Positions 36,529 through 44,179 of a stretch of 64,000 bases of DNA are shown one piece after another. Source of the DNA: Chryseobacterium pennipullorum (GTDB lineage: Bacteria; Bacteroidota; Bacteroidia; Flavobacteriales; Weeksellaceae); the NCBI RefSeq assembly GCF_003384725.1, contig NZ_QNVV01000007.1:62001-126000 (forward strand), given 5' to 3'. Numbering within the stretch: the stretch's first letter is position 1; every line of letters starts with the position of its first letter. A model generated the notes under the pieces. It saw only the letters and a program-made list of their open reading frames with translations. It had not been told where the DNA came from and did not search any database. Position numbers and translations under genes: made by a program.

Positions 36529-36572
36529 ATGGCAATTCAAATGCTTTTAGGTTTTCGATGATCATTTTTGTA

Positions 36573-36598
36573 AATGGGCTAAAGCCCATTTCTATTGA
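36573..36598. repeat. dispersed palindromic repeat, second copy
   Basis: AATGGGCTAAAGCCCATT (8-bp arms 36573-36580 and 36583-36590) is followed by TCTATTGA. The same palindrome and flank (CCTATTGA) are at 32410-32435, so this is a dispersed intergenic element. Confidence 0.7.
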
Positions 36599-36911
36599 AT
36601 ACCATCCGTCTGTTGATGCTCTCGATTGAGCACATAATGCAGATTTCATCCTTTACCCCCAACACAAACATTTGCGAAATCTGTGAAATCTGCGGGAGAT
36701 TATTAAACTATTAAAGAAAATTATATTTTATAAGGCACATCTTTTTCTTACTCTCGATTAATAGAATTGAACCACAAATCGCACAAATTTCCACAGATGT
36801 TTGAGGATATTTTCAGAGGTTTTTTTCTGCTGAGTGAAACGCCTTAGCGATCGTTTTTTGTATAAGAACTAAGAAAACTTAGCGCCCTTTGCGGGATAAT
36901 TATTTTATTTT

Positions 36912-37053
36912 TTACTTAATAATAGTCTTCTGGCTGTAAGATGTCAGCTTCCCGGATTTCAGATTAAATAAAATAGACTCCAGCAGGTATTGCCGAAATA
37001 TCAATGCCTTTGCCATCAGTGCTGATCTTTTTACATGCGCTGTAAAGCTTGAA
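36912..37053 (-). pseudogene. relic of a T9SS C-terminal sorting domain (repeat copy 1)
   Basis: On the minus strand this reads 'FKLYSACKKISTDGKGIDIS' then 'AIPAGVYFI', a stop caused by one extra T, and in the shifted frame 'NLKSGKLTSYSQKTIIK' with a proper TAA. Joined, it is a textbook type A sorting-domain end, comparable to the live '...YNTKLIIK' end at 3644. Everything upstream of about 45 codons is gone. Confidence 0.75.
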
Positions 37054-37226
37054 CCTATTTTTTTAGCGCAACGTTCGCAGGGTTATTGATGTTGTGCATG
37101 CTTTTCGTTCGCAGTGGCACTTCGTTCAGCAAGGTTTTTTGCTGCTGAGTGAAACGCCTTAGCGATCGTTTTTTGTATAAGAACTAAGAAAGCTTAGCGC
37201 CCTTTGCGGGATAAATAATTTATTTT

Positions 37227-37368
37227 TTGCTTAATAATAATCGTCCGGCTGTAAGACTTCAGCTCACCAGATTTTAGATTAAATAAAATAGACTCCAGCA
37301 GGTATTGCCGAAATATCAATGCCTTTGCCATCAGCGCTGATCTTTTTACATGCGCTGTAAAGCTTAAA
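37227..37368 (-). pseudogene. relic of a T9SS C-terminal sorting domain (repeat copy 2)
   Basis: This copy has the same frameshift as copy 1: 'KISADGKGIDISAIPAGVYF' followed, after the shift, by 'NLKSGELKSYSRTIIIK'. Here the original stop codon is also lost. The shared frameshift means the gene was dead before, or at the time of, the duplication. Confidence 0.72.
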
Positions 37369-37544
37369 CCTATTTTTTTAGCGCAACGTTCGCAGGGTTA
37401 TTGATGTTGTGCATGCTTTTCGTTCGCAGTGGCACTTCGTTCAGCAAGGTTTTTTGCTGCTGAGTGAAACGCCTTAGCGATCGTTTTTTGTATAAGAACT
37501 AAGAAAACTTAGTGTCCTTTGCGGGATAAATAACTTATTTTTTT

Positions 37545-37613
37545 CTTAATAGTAGTATCTTGGCTGTAAGACTTCAGCCCTAATATCGATGCCTTTGCCA
37601 TCCGTGATGTGGC
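37545..37613 (-). pseudogene. relic of a T9SS C-terminal sorting domain (repeat copy 3, deleted)
   Basis: Only 'ITDGKGIDI' and the last strand 'LKSYSQDTTIK' remain, in different frames, because the middle of the domain has been deleted. Confidence 0.6.
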
Positions 37614-37639
37614 CAATGAAGTTTTTTCTGGTTCATCAA

Positions 37640-37675
37640 AAAACAAAAAAGCTGTCTCAGAATGAAACAGCTTTT
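37640..37675 (-). terminator. terminator of the coiled-coil/zinc-ribbon-like gene
   Basis: A 12-bp stem with one wobble pair (37647-37658 with 37664-37675) has loop AGAAT. It is followed on the minus strand by T residues. Confidence 0.8.
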
Positions 37676-37695
37676 GTATTGTTGAAAACCAATAA

Positions 37696-38472
37696 TTAGA
37701 ATTTAATTACAGATTTCATTCTTTCGTTTTCTTCCATTACCAATTCATCATCTACAAGGATTTTTCCAGAGTGCTCATCAATAATGATTTTCTTTCTCTG
37801 TGCAATTTCCATTTGCTTCTGAGGAGGGATGGTAAAGAATGACCCTTTTGGAGCTCCTCTTTCTAATCCTACTACGGCAAGACCGTTGATAGAGTTTGTT
37901 CTGATTCTGTTATAAGAAGCCAATAGTCTTTCATCAATTTTACCAGCGTATTCCTTAGACTGTTCAAGCAGATATTCTTCTTCTTTCTGAGTTTCAGAGA
38001 TCAGACCATCCAATTCTTCTTTCTTGAATTTTAAGTGGCTTTTTAAATCGTCGATCTTACCGTTCAGTTCGCTTAACGTTTCATTTTTGTGAGCGATTTT
38101 AACTCCGAACTCTTTAATTCTTTTTTCAGCAAGCTGAATTTCCAGATCCTGGAATTCGATTTCTTTTCCTAATGCTTCAAACTCTTTATTGTTTCTTACA
38201 TTATCCTGCTGAGATTTGTATTTCTCAATTAAAGTTTTAGCATGGTTAATTACTTCATGCTTTGTTTTGATCTGATCGTCCTGATCTTTGATATCTGCAT
38301 GAAATTTTTCAGCTCTCTTTTCAAGACCTTCAATTTCGATTTCAAGATCTTCAACTTCAATTGGCAATTCTCCTCTGGTATTTCGGATTTCATCCAATCT
38401 TGAATCAATGATCTGTAAATCGTATAAAGCTCTTAATTTTTCTTCAACTGAAATATCGTTGGTTTTTGCCAT
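37696..38472 (-). CDS. coiled-coil protein of the C4-type zinc-ribbon (DUF164/CdsZ-like) family, cysteines lost
   Basis: The 258-aa protein has an N-terminal helix, a long antiparallel coiled coil (about residues 25-180) and a C-terminal domain that aligns with the zinc ribbon of this family. Relatives read roughly 'CGGC...IPPQ...C..CGRILV'. Here the same positions read 'LERGAPKGSFFTIPPQKQ' and 'IIIDEHSGKILVDDEL', so all four zinc ligands are replaced by Pro, Ser, Asp and Ser. The fold markers (IPPQ, GKILV) remain. Some relatives have been linked to translation or secretion, but the role here is unknown. It follows the Nif3-like gene by 2 bp, a common Bacteroidetes pairing. Confidence 0.85.
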   Translation of the reverse strand: MAKTNDISVEEKLRALYDLQIIDSRLDEIRNTRGELPIEVEDLEIEIEGLEKRAEKFHADIKDQDDQIKTKHEVINHAKTLIEKYKSQQDNVRNNKEFEALGKEIEFQDLEIQLAEKRIKEFGVKIAHKNETLSELNGKIDDLKSHLKFKKEELDGLISETQKEEEYLLEQSKEYAGKIDERLLASYNRIRTNSINGLAVVGLERGAPKGSFFTIPPQKQMEIAQRKKIIIDEHSGKILVDDELVMEENERMKSVIKF

Positions 38473-38474
38473 AT

Positions 38475-39572
38475 TTAAATGAAATAATTTACTGGGTTTG
38501 TTTTTTCAATAGATTTTGAAATTGCAAATGTACTAAATTTTTGTGATAAAATTTCAAATAATTGTTGACATACAAATTGTTCTGATTCATAATGCCCTAT
38601 ATCACAAATCAGCATTTTAGACTCTGCCAGAAAATAATCGTGGTACTTCAGATCTCCCGTCAGGTAAGCGTCACATTTTTTAGAAACGGCAGAACGGATT
38701 CCACTGGCTCCGGATCCCCCGAGCACGCCTACTCTTTTGATCTTTTTAGCATTGAAAGAAGAATGTTTGATCACCTCAAGACCAAATTTTTCCTTTACAA
38801 ATCCCAGAAAATCTTTTTCGTCCATTTCTTCCTCGAGCTCCCCATACATTCCGAGGCCTGCATGTTGGTTTTTGTTATCAAGGTTATACACCTGATAAGC
38901 TACTTCTTCATAGGGATGGGCTGTCTTCATTGCTGCTACAATCTGTCCCTGTTTATATGATTCAAAAATCACGGAGATCATATCTTCATCAGCATTTTCA
39001 CGGACTCCCTGCTGACCAGAGAAGGGATTCGAGCCTTCGGTAGGCCTGAAAGTACCTCTGCCGTTGAGGGTAAAGCTGCATTCGTCATAGAATCCTATAT
39101 TCCCGGCACCTGCTGCAAAAAGAGCTTCTTTCACTTTTTCGGAGTAATCTTTCGGAACAAAGACAGTCAGTTGTTTTAAGTTATTTTCTTTGGGCTGCAG
39201 GATTTTCATGTTTTTTAGTCCCAGCTGGCTGCATATCCCATGGTTCACCCCAAAGAAATCATTATCAAAAGCTGTATGAACAGCATATATAGCGATTTTA
39301 TTTTCAATGGCTTTTAGAACTGCTCTTTCCACATAATTTTTTCCTGTCAGTGATTTCAATCCGGAAAATATAATCGGATGGAAACAAACGATAAGGTTAC
39401 AGTTTTTCAGAACAGCTTCTTCTACCACGTTCTCCAGGGCATCATGGCAAACCAGAATCCCGGACACATCACGGTCCGGAACCCCGCACAGCAGCCCTAC
39501 ATTGTCAAAATCTTCCGCCTGCCGGATGCTTATTTCCTCCTCAATTTTTGAAATTACAGTTCTTAACTTCAT
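38475..39572 (-). CDS. Nif3-like dinuclear metal centre protein
   Basis: This 365-aa protein belongs to the NIF3/YbgI/YqfO family of hexameric metal-binding proteins. The N-terminal half contains 'EDFDNVGLLCGVPDRDVSGI' and 'CFHPIIFSGLKSLTG', which supply metal ligands. A central YqfO-type insert of about 130 residues ('KQLTVFVPKDYSEKVKEALF', 'HPYEEVAYQVYNLDN') follows, then a C-terminal half with 'DAYLTGDLKYHDYFLAE' and 'DIGHYESEQF'. The metal ligands are intact. The cellular role is unsettled. It is the first gene of a two-gene unit with the coiled-coil zinc-ribbon-like protein. Confidence 0.92.
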   Translation of the reverse strand: MKLRTVISKIEEEISIRQAEDFDNVGLLCGVPDRDVSGILVCHDALENVVEEAVLKNCNLIVCFHPIIFSGLKSLTGKNYVERAVLKAIENKIAIYAVHTAFDNDFFGVNHGICSQLGLKNMKILQPKENNLKQLTVFVPKDYSEKVKEALFAAGAGNIGFYDECSFTLNGRGTFRPTEGSNPFSGQQGVRENADEDMISVIFESYKQGQIVAAMKTAHPYEEVAYQVYNLDNKNQHAGLGMYGELEEEMDEKDFLGFVKEKFGLEVIKHSSFNAKKIKRVGVLGGSGASGIRSAVSKKCDAYLTGDLKYHDYFLAESKMLICDIGHYESEQFVCQQLFEILSQKFSTFAISKSIEKTNPVNYFI

Positions 39573-39760
39573 TATTCTCTATTTTACAGTTACAGCGAAG
39601 ATATTAATTTTACTAAAATTCTGACGAGAACAGGAACAATAAAATGATGACAATCACTTTTCACGTTTGATTTTATTCTGAAAAGTTTTCATATGCAGTC
39701 ACCGACATGACCAATACTTCATGAAAATTATTAACTTCGCTGTAAACAACCGCCCTTAAA

Positions 39761-40588
39761 ATGGAAAGAGAACACAACCTTGTTCCCGAAGACAGTCTAT
39801 GGAAAAGATATCTTTACCGCATCATTTACCGTTCTGATACCAGACTGGGAAAACTGTTTGATATCATCTTATTATCCCTGATCCTTGCCAGCACCGCCAT
39901 TATCATGATGGAAAGCGTACCTAAGCTCGATAAAAAATTCCATTATACCTTCCTTGCGCTTGAATGGGTGATCTCTATTTTTTTCACGGTTGAATATTCT
40001 ATGCGGATCGCGGTAGTGAAAAACAAACGTAACTATATTTTCAGCTTTTTCGGCATTATAGATTTTCTTTCTCTGGTTCCTTTTTTTCTGAGCTTCTTCT
40101 TTCCTATCACCAAATACTTTCTGATTTTCAGAATGTTGAGAATGCTGAGAATCTTCAGAATTTTCAACTTGCTGGACTTTATGAATGACGGTTACCTCAT
40201 CGTAAGAGCCTTGAAGAACAGCTCCAGAAAAATTTATATTTTCCTTTTGTTTCTGATTATTTTTTCTGTGATTGTAGGATCGCTCATGTTTATGGTGGAA
40301 GGCGGAAGACAGGGTTTTGAAACCATTCCCCAATCCATCTATTGGGCTGTCGTTACCGTAACAACCGTGGGATATGGAGATGTATCCCCTATTACGCCTA
40401 TGGGAAAATTTTTTGCTGTGATCCTGATGCTGGCAGGTTATTCCATTATTGCCGTTCCTACCGGAATCGTAACGGCTGAAATGCGGAACAAAAGACAGAA
40501 TCTGGAAAAGATCTGTGAACGGTGTGGAAATGAAGATATTGATGATGATGCGCGGTATTGCAAGCAATGTGGCAAGAAATTGGCTTAG
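39761..40588 (+). CDS. voltage-gated potassium-channel-like ion transporter with C-terminal zinc ribbon
   Basis: The 275-aa protein has six transmembrane segments. The S4 helix is short but charged ('FRMLRMLRIFRIFNLLDF', residues 124-140, Arg every third position). The pore loop carries the potassium filter 'TVTTVGYGDVSP' (TVGYGD, 202-207). After S6 the cytoplasmic tail ends in a four-cysteine zinc ribbon (C252, C255, C267, C270; 'CERCGNEDIDDDARYCKQC'). Family members pass K+ on depolarisation; metal sensing through the tail is a possible but unproven idea. It is divergent from the Nif3 gene. A weak -7 (TAACTTCG at 39732) lies 21 bp before the start. Confidence 0.9.
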   Translation: MEREHNLVPEDSLWKRYLYRIIYRSDTRLGKLFDIILLSLILASTAIIMMESVPKLDKKFHYTFLALEWVISIFFTVEYSMRIAVVKNKRNYIFSFFGIIDFLSLVPFFLSFFFPITKYFLIFRMLRMLRIFRIFNLLDFMNDGYLIVRALKNSSRKIYIFLLFLIIFSVIVGSLMFMVEGGRQGFETIPQSIYWAVVTVTTVGYGDVSPITPMGKFFAVILMLAGYSIIAVPTGIVTAEMRNKRQNLEKICERCGNEDIDDDARYCKQCGKKLA

Positions 40589-40633
40589 TATCTGATATCA
40601 AATTTAATCTATTCACCAAATACCACAAAAATC

Positions 40634-40792
40634 ATGGAACCGAAAAAGAAAAACAAGCCCAGCAGTTTAGTCATTATTCTTTTTGCACTTGTTGTATTAA
40701 TGATTATCATTTATTTTATTCTTGTCACCTTCTTCCCTACTGTTTTCGACCTTTTGAATACCGGGGACATCCAGCCTGTGCCAGATAAGTAA
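40634..40792 (+). CDS. 52-aa single-helix membrane protein
   Basis: A short frame 45 bp after the channel gene encodes 52 residues. A basic start ('MEPKKKNKPSS') is followed by one long hydrophobic helix ('LVIILFALVVLMIIIYFILV') and a short polar end, 'GDIQPVPDK'. The positive-inside rule places the N terminus in the cytoplasm. Codon content and the clean start-to-stop frame before a terminator support a real gene, possibly co-transcribed with the channel as an accessory subunit. No homologue is known to me. Confidence 0.55.
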   Translation: MEPKKKNKPSSLVIILFALVVLMIIIYFILVTFFPTVFDLLNTGDIQPVPDK

Positions 40793-40854
40793 GAGGTAAA
40801 AGAACTGAAAAAAAAATAGATTTCAGATCCTTTTCTTATAAAAAATATCACAAG

Positions 40855-40880
40855 AAAGGCGAACCAGTTTGTTCGCCTTT
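40855..40880. terminator. bidirectional terminator at 40.87 kb
   Basis: A perfect 10-bp inverted repeat (40855-40864 with 40871-40880) has loop CAGTTT. It separates the plus-strand channel unit from the minus-strand repeat protein. Confidence 0.75.
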
Positions 40881-40903
40881 GTGTATTCATTAAAAGTGAT
40901 CTG

Positions 40904-43849
40904 TTATTTTTTGATGGCTTTAATCGTTTGTTTTGAACCATCTTTAAGGTTCAGTGTAATCAAATACATACCCTCTTTAAGATCGCTAAGCGGAAGCACT
41001 GAAGATGGCTTATCTATTGTCTTCACTACTCTTCCTGCAAGATCTACAATTGAAATAGATTGTACTTTAGATACATCTGAAATAGTCAGTAAATCAGTAA
41101 ACGGATTAGGATATGCCTGGATATCTTTAATCTTCTCAGCTTTCACCTCTGATGTTCCTAAGAAGGTGGTAGTGATCTTCAAGTCAAAATTACCTTCCTC
41201 AGAATCGGTAGTTCCACTATAACTTGCCACATTTACATAATAGTCTGTTCCTGCAACGGAAGTAAATGTATAGGTTTCAACGGCTCCGACAGATTCGTAA
41301 TCGTTATCTGAACTTCCCACACAAGTAAGAGCTCCACAGCTTCCTGAATACACAGATAATTCGTGATCCCAGTCGCTGGTAGTAGTAGCCTTCACTGTAA
41401 TTTCACCTCCATTACCGGTAAACTTAAACCACATTCCGTCATTGGTACCACCGGAACAAATAGAGATAAATCCATTACCATTGGTAGAACCCGCTCCGTC
41501 GGTCTGAGAATAATCATATGGGAAAGTTGTTGCTACCAAAGCTCCTGAACAGTTATCATTAGCCGGTGCTGCCACAGAATTCACCGTAAACGCTCTTTCA
41601 GTACATGCTGATGAAGTATTGGAATTTACGGTGTAGTAATATTTAGTTCCCAGTGTTAGAGGTGATGTAAAGGTATAGGATGTAACGTTCCCAACATTTA
41701 CACTGTTCATAATATCAGAACCTCCTGCTGTAGTTCCAACCGTCAGCGTATACGAGGTGGCTGTTGCAATAGCATTCCATTTTATCGTAGGCATTACCGG
41801 TTGAAGGGTTGCATTTGCACTGGAAGGATATGTTACTACTGGACAAGCTCCCTGTGTCGTAAAGCTTCTTTCTGAGCAGGATGTGCCTGTCAAGCTTCCC
41901 GAATAAGCTGTCACTGTATAGTAATATTTGGTCGTAAATGCGAGCGGTGTGGAAACGGTATAAGTGGCAACATTACCCACATCTACATTATTCATTATAT
42001 CTGTACCACCTGCAGTGGTTCCCATAGAGATTCTATATCCGGTAACACCTGATATTGCAGTCCATGTGATGGTTGGTGTAATGGATACATTGGTTGCACT
42101 GGACGTCGGAGCGGAAACAGACGGACACAAAGTAGAAGTTGTAAAGTTCCTTTCTGAACAAGCAGTCCCCACCGTATTTCCGGAGTAAGCAATTACTTTA
42201 TAGTAGTATTTTGTACTAAAGTTCAATGGTGTCGTAAAAGTATATGAGCTTACATCTCCTACATCTACATTATCCATAATATCTGTAGCTCCGGCTGAAG
42301 TACCCATAGAGATTCTGTACCCTGTAGCTCCTGTAATAGCCCCCCATGTAATGGTAGGAGTAACAGAGACTCCAGTGGCTGAAGATGATGGCGCAGAAAC
42401 CGACGGACACAGCGTAGAGGTAGTAAAGTTTCTTTCAGAACAGGTTGAGCTGGTGTAAGTGCCATTATACCCGTTAACAGTATAATAGTATTTTGTATTG
42501 AATGCCAAAGGAGTTGTTAATGTATACGAAGTAACATTGCCAACATCTACCGCATTCATGATATCTGTACCTCCTGCGGCAGTTCCCATGGAAATTTTAT
42601 ATCCTGCCGCATCAGCATTCCCTCCCCAGGTAATAGTAGGTAATATAGAAACCCCTGTTGCTGAAGATGATGGTGCAGATACAGACGGACATAAAGTAGT
42701 CGTCGTAAAAGTTCTTTCTGTACAGCTCGAGCTGGCACTGGTTGCACTGTAACTATTGATGGTATAGTAATACTTAGTGTTAAATGCTAAAGGAGCAGTA
42801 AGAGTATAAGTAGTCACATTTCCGACATCAACACCATTCAGAATATCATTTCCTCCTGCTGTAGTTCCTACAGAAATCTTATACCCATCAGCTCCGGATA
42901 CAGCCGTCCATGTGAAGGCCGGAGTAGCGGATACTCCCGTTGCCGAAGATGACGGTGCAGAAACAGACGGACAGGCAATTTTCAAAGTCGTGAAAGAACT
43001 TTCGCCACAGTTTGCATTATTTCCTAAATTATTGGTTGGAATAATCCTTACATAATACGTAGATGAATAATTCAGTGCATTAGCGGCTGGAATTGCATAA
43101 CTGGTCGTATATCCTGCATTGGCATTATTTAATACTTCCGTTCCGCCTGGCGTTGTTCCTACGTTGATTAAATATCCGGTGGCTCCGGCAGCATGCGTCC
43201 AGGTCAATGTAGGGGTTCTGGAAACGCCTGTGGCATCGGGAGCAGGAGTCGCTAAAGTAGTACAGCCCGGAGGGGTTGTAACTTCCTGCAGTAATTTTAC
43301 ATCATCAAAACCAAGATAGAAGTCTGAAGCTTCATGATTCCCTGTAAGCCTGAATTTAAAGCTGGCTCCGGCAGGAATCGTTCCGGCAGGGATCGTTCCG
43401 GAAACCGTGGTACACGGGATCGGTGTAGTATTGGGGCTGTCGAGACCGATAGGCGTAATCAGGGCTGTCCAGCTAGCTCCTCCGTCTACGGAATATTCAG
43501 CAACCACATTTCCTTTAATGGCGCCGGTTGTTGAATACCCTTTTGCAGCATATTGGAATGAGTAATTGAGTGCAGTACCATTGGATTCTGTAGAAGAATA
43601 GGTTACACTAAACGATGAGATGGTCGTAAATGAATTGCTGTACAGATTTCTGTAGGCCACTTTTGAACCGACACAGGCAGTTCCACCAGACCAGATACCC
43701 AGTGAAGCATTCTGCGAAACAGTTGATGGGAGTGCTGAGGCCGCCCACCCCGTTGGCAAAGAAGAGCCTTCAAAGCTCTCGCCAACCAAAATCTGTGCTG
43801 AAGCACCTATTCCAAGGGCTGTCATACACAATAGTAGAATTTTTTTCAT
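40904..43849 (-). CDS. T9SS type A surface protein with six fibronectin-III-like repeats
   Basis: This 981-aa protein has a signal peptide ('ILLLCMTALGIGASAQI') and a jelly-roll-like N-terminal domain of about 170 residues ('FEGSSLPTGWAASALPSTVS', 'FYLGFDDVKLLQE'). Six tandem modules of about 90-95 residues follow, typified by 'CPSVSAPSSSATGVS', 'GYKISMGTAAGGTDIMNAVD' and 'FNTKYYYTVNGY'. A further beta domain starts at 'NDNCSGALVATTFPYDY' and looks like a CUB/pre-peptidase C-terminal type domain. The end is a type A sorting domain ('IQAYPNPFTDLLTISD' to 'TIKAIKK'). No catalytic domain is visible, so a binding or structural surface role is inferred. Confidence 0.87.
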   Translation of the reverse strand: MKKILLLCMTALGIGASAQILVGESFEGSSLPTGWAASALPSTVSQNASLGIWSGGTACVGSKVAYRNLYSNSFTTISSFSVTYSSTESNGTALNYSFQYAAKGYSTTGAIKGNVVAEYSVDGGASWTALITPIGLDSPNTTPIPCTTVSGTIPAGTIPAGASFKFRLTGNHEASDFYLGFDDVKLLQEVTTPPGCTTLATPAPDATGVSRTPTLTWTHAAGATGYLINVGTTPGGTEVLNNANAGYTTSYAIPAANALNYSSTYYVRIIPTNNLGNNANCGESSFTTLKIACPSVSAPSSSATGVSATPAFTWTAVSGADGYKISVGTTAGGNDILNGVDVGNVTTYTLTAPLAFNTKYYYTINSYSATSASSSCTERTFTTTTLCPSVSAPSSSATGVSILPTITWGGNADAAGYKISMGTAAGGTDIMNAVDVGNVTSYTLTTPLAFNTKYYYTVNGYNGTYTSSTCSERNFTTSTLCPSVSAPSSSATGVSVTPTITWGAITGATGYRISMGTSAGATDIMDNVDVGDVSSYTFTTPLNFSTKYYYKVIAYSGNTVGTACSERNFTTSTLCPSVSAPTSSATNVSITPTITWTAISGVTGYRISMGTTAGGTDIMNNVDVGNVATYTVSTPLAFTTKYYYTVTAYSGSLTGTSCSERSFTTQGACPVVTYPSSANATLQPVMPTIKWNAIATATSYTLTVGTTAGGSDIMNSVNVGNVTSYTFTSPLTLGTKYYYTVNSNTSSACTERAFTVNSVAAPANDNCSGALVATTFPYDYSQTDGAGSTNGNGFISICSGGTNDGMWFKFTGNGGEITVKATTTSDWDHELSVYSGSCGALTCVGSSDNDYESVGAVETYTFTSVAGTDYYVNVASYSGTTDSEEGNFDLKITTTFLGTSEVKAEKIKDIQAYPNPFTDLLTISDVSKVQSISIVDLAGRVVKTIDKPSSVLPLSDLKEGMYLITLNLKDGSKQTIKAIKK
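41580..43265 (-). repeat. six tandem coding repeats of about 280 bp
   Basis: The fibronectin-III-like modules of the 981-aa protein are also similar at DNA level, especially the middle four, which share long identical stretches. The outer two are more diverged. This pattern suggests recent expansion by unequal crossing-over from the centre. Confidence 0.8.
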
Positions 43850-44179
43850 AAATAGTTAAAAATAATAATAGTTAGGGCAATAAATGTATAAATATTAATT
43901 CAAATATTAAAAAATATCATAATTTTTTACTAAATACACACACAAATAAATATTATTTTCACATATTTATAAACACACATTTAATTCTACAATTATTTCA
44001 CAATCTCATTAAAAAACATAATCGATTACATATCAATACATTAAAGTTTAAACAGAAAATTTCATCAATGAATAATTTTCTATTTAACATAATAAAATAT
44101 TAAAAAAAATAATTATAACTCACTAAACTATATAAAAAAAGTGGCCCAAGCCACTTTTCTGAATCATTACACTATTTTT
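43850..44179. other. AT-rich intergenic region before the repeat protein gene
   Basis: This 330-bp stretch is strongly AT-rich with no open frame of interest. It ends with the dnaE terminator and must contain the promoter of the minus-strand repeat protein, but I find no exact TAnnTTTG element. Confidence 0.5.
44133..44158 (-). terminator. terminator of dnaE
   Basis: A 9-bp perfect stem (44137-44145 with 44150-44158) has loop CCAA. It is followed on the minus strand by seven T residues. Confidence 0.75.

Larger units (their letters stand above)
36827..37613. repeat. 315-bp tandem repeat, two full copies and one partial
   Basis: The word CTGCTGAGTGAAACGCC starts units at 36827, 37142 and 37457, exactly 315 bp apart. 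Copies 1 and 2 are almost identical. Copy 3 is cut to about 157 bp by an internal deletion and then diverges. Each unit contains GAACTAAGAAA followed by CTTAG, and the minus-strand remains of a T9SS sorting domain, listed separately. There is no live gene between 36496 and 37695. The stretch at 36600-36826 has further low-complexity intergenic words such as GAAATCTGTGAAATCTGCGG. Confidence 0.9.

Noticed and set aside
39872..40567. A 231-aa minus-strand frame opposite the channel gene
   Set aside because: It is the antisense of a clearly recognisable six-helix channel, with no start context or domain of its own.
41580..43265. Regular repeats of about 280 bp as a possible mobile or CRISPR-like array
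   Set aside because: They are in-frame fibronectin-III-like modules of one surface protein.
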